Positions 62,312-64,000 of a DNA stretch of 64,000 nt are shown piece by piece. The first letter of the stretch is position 1. Every line of letters begins with the position of its first letter. A model generated the notes under the pieces. That model had not been told where the DNA came from and ran no database searches. It saw only the letters and a list, made by a program, of their open reading frames with translations. A program made the translations under genes and the position numbers. This DNA is from Ignelater luminosus (taxonomy: Eukaryota; Arthropoda; Insecta; Coleoptera; Elateridae): contig VTPC01091225.1 in NCBI GenBank assembly GCA_011009095.1, positions 36,354 to 100,353 of the forward strand, written 5' to 3'.

Positions 62312-63797
62312 ATCTTGCTTACCAGGATTATCTTTAATAATATTATTGTCAAGTTATATAAAATTATCAGAGGTAACGACGAAAGGAATAAATGATAGGT
62401 GGGTATTATTAAAGTATTATCTTGAATGGTATTAACAATTTATTGAAATAGAAATAAGTAGAAAAGTAGAACATGCTCTGAAGTGGTTAAATAATTTTCA
62501 AGAAAGTGTACAAACCTAAGTAACCGCTGTCAATAGTGATGTAGAAGAACGTTTGAACAGTTAGAGAAAATCTATAGAAACGCAACCACAGGCATGCGGC
62601 TATATTTTCACCAATTTTCCAACTCGGTTTAGTTTACCTTTCGTGTCCGGCACGTTATTAAGTAGGAAGAAATAAATGAAACAGAAATCAATAATAAACG
62701 CGTTTCAGGAAAATGCGTTATATTTTATAGGCAATTCGCTAAGTAAGAAAATTGAATTGTAGGTACCATAAAACGAGTAGCATTTTAAAACCATTAAAAT
62801 AAATAAAGAACATTTTTATTAATATTAATTTAGCGAGATAATCACACCATTCATTTATTAAGCTATTAATGAAGTCTTTACATTTGTATTACAAATTTTT
62901 AAATTATTTAAGGTGTTTACCATCACGAATAGGACTCGAACCTTTGTTTTTCCTATTAAAGTTTCACTACATTATTTGTAGTATGTACAAGTTTTTTCTA
63001 TTGCAAGCTCAATTTATTTTATAGTTTGTGAGTAAGCTTGTAAGGCAATAGAGACTGTTCTCCATCATTTCTTGCTTTAAGATTCTAAAAAATGCGGAAA
63101 AAAAAAGTTCAGTTTATCCAATCTGTCTGTTCCTTTTATGTGCTCCTGCTCTACTTTCAATTTCAAATGCTCGTGGAAATATGTTTTACAACAAAAAATG
63201 CAAACTCAACGTTTGGGTTAAGGCTAGTTACTCTCAGACGCCTACATAAAGTTTTAGCGTTGTTGTCAATTTTTTTCTTGATGGGCAATTTCAGTACTCT
63301 AGATGAAGGTAACCATCAAAGCTTAAAAACGAATTCAAGCCATATTACGTAGTGTATATTTCAACTACGCGGTAATATATAACAAAACACTCACTGTGCG
63401 ATGAATGTGCTGGTCTTCATGCAGAAATATTTCCTAAAATAGCTATCTGGCTGGCACTAAATGAATTTGAAATGTTGAAGCGCAATGTGAGGTGGTAAGA
63501 GATTTTAGCTCAAAATGTTGAATCTGTTGAAGTAAAGTCGAATTTTTAATGACAATGACGTTTCAAACCTGTTATATTTTTTATTCAATCTATATTTCGG
63601 TCCTATATACTTAGATACATAGAGAAGGTGAGGCAAAACCGTACAGTTAACGTTTAAATCTTTTTACCTACCAGATTTGTACCCAAGAAATTCTAGAAAA
63701 TCTAAACTAACGATTATATATTCAAAATAAAATTTATCTTCATACATAACGTGTTAGAACCCGTGAAAAACGAATTAAATGTTTACAATATGCAAAT
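62312..63797. other. No gene seen
   Basis: AT-rich. On the minus strand near 62925-62945 the string ggttcgagtcc matches a tRNA B box, but no cloverleaf could be drawn. The 86-codon plus frame at 63092-63352 has no recognised similarity. Confidence 0.4.
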
Positions 63798-63832
63798 GGC
63801 GATTTTGCCCCACCCCTTGGGGTAATATCGCC
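63798..63832 (-). other. G+C-rich hairpin downstream of the PHD-like gene end
   Basis: Thirty-five bases fold as ggcgat / atcgcc outside and cccc / gggg inside, with two mismatches. It sits about 65 bases past the stop codon of the minus-strand partial gene, so it would be in its 3' untranslated part or at an element end. Confidence 0.5.
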
Positions 63833-63895
63833 TTCTTGTTGGGACAAAACCGTTTAACTTAAAATGAGCATTCTTTGCAACAGAACTAACAAGAA

Positions 63896-64000
63896 CTATT
63901 TAAACAAACACTTGTTGCACACAAACACATCTAGTTGATCTTCCGGTAGTCCTGTGCATCCATCATGGTACCATTTTCTGCAACTTCGGCATTGGACCCA
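63896..64000 (-). CDS. C-terminal half of a PHD-type zinc finger (partial, runs off the edge)
   Basis: The minus strand from 64000 reads WVQCRSCRKWYHDGCTGLPE followed by DQLDVFVCNKCLFK and a TAG stop at 63896-63898. The spacing C-x2-C, H-x2-C, C-x2-C with the Trp before the His is the second half of a PHD finger (C4HC3). The finger is at the very C-terminus. That arrangement is common in insect pogo/Tigger-like transposase proteins and also occurs in host proteins, so the owner is undecided. The frame is clean over all 34 codons, unlike the other transposon genes here. Everything upstream lies outside the window. Confidence 0.65.
   Translation of the reverse strand, partial: WVQCRSCRKWYHDGCTGLPEDQLDVFVCNKCLFK

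Noticed and set aside
62920..63010. tRNA B box ggttcgagtcc on the minus strand
   Set aside because: The T stem has mismatches and the D and anticodon arms cannot be drawn.

Overview
This is an AT-rich eukaryotic window that reads as an insect chromosome. One host gene is recognisable: a lysine-rich nuclear protein resembling Drosophila winged eye (wge) and the vertebrate BAHCC1/TNRC18 family. The rest is intron or intergenic DNA filled with decayed transposable elements of types common in insects: RTE-like and Jockey-like LINEs, a DIRS-type tyrosine-recombinase retroelement, piggyBac, pogo/Tigger-like elements, Tc1/mariner elements and a MITE. The order of insect cannot be fixed from the sequence; a beetle or a similar insect with many LINEs is plausible. 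There are no bacterial operons, CRISPR arrays or intact tRNA/rRNA genes.

Layout. 1-5.2 kb: two nested LINEs on the minus strand, the inner one flanked by a 10-bp target-site duplication. 5.2-11.9 kb: quiet DNA with one candidate orphan exon and a LINE RT/RNase H fragment. 11.9-14.65 kb: a DIRS-like element (minus) with gag, RT, RNase H and tyrosine recombinase remnants in canonical order. 14.7-16.4 kb: piggyBac pseudogene (plus). 16.6-17.6 and 20.5-22.4 kb: two related pogo-like transposase pseudogenes on opposite strands. 26.2-28.0 kb: LINE (plus). 29.3-29.9 and 33.3-34.0 kb: two different Tc1/mariner-type pseudogenes (minus).

35.2-47.8 kb: the host gene on the plus strand. A large exon (about 35224-37613) encodes 762 residues and can splice in phase either to a short exon ending in a stop at 37764, with a poly(A) signal at 38032, or to a proline/histidine-rich exon at 47467-47767. 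The intron between them holds a 400-N assembly gap, a Jockey-like LINE with an internal tandem duplication, a LINE 3' end and a longer LINE. The gene runs on past 47767; its later exons (the BAH domain in relatives) are not seen here.

47.8-64 kb: probably the next large intron or beyond. It holds a Tc1 fragment, a MITE, a mariner pseudogene truncated by a LINE that has lost its RT core, a very degenerate tandem-repeat field at 57.5-60 kb and, at the right edge on the minus strand, the C-terminal half of a PHD-type zinc finger.

All transposon genes carry stops and frameshifts, so none looks autonomous. Clade names rest on motifs read by eye. I did not find a clearly novel system. The most informative items are the alternative 3' exon and overlapping uORF of the wge-like gene, the degenerate array, the DIRS element and the hairpin near 31.3 kb.
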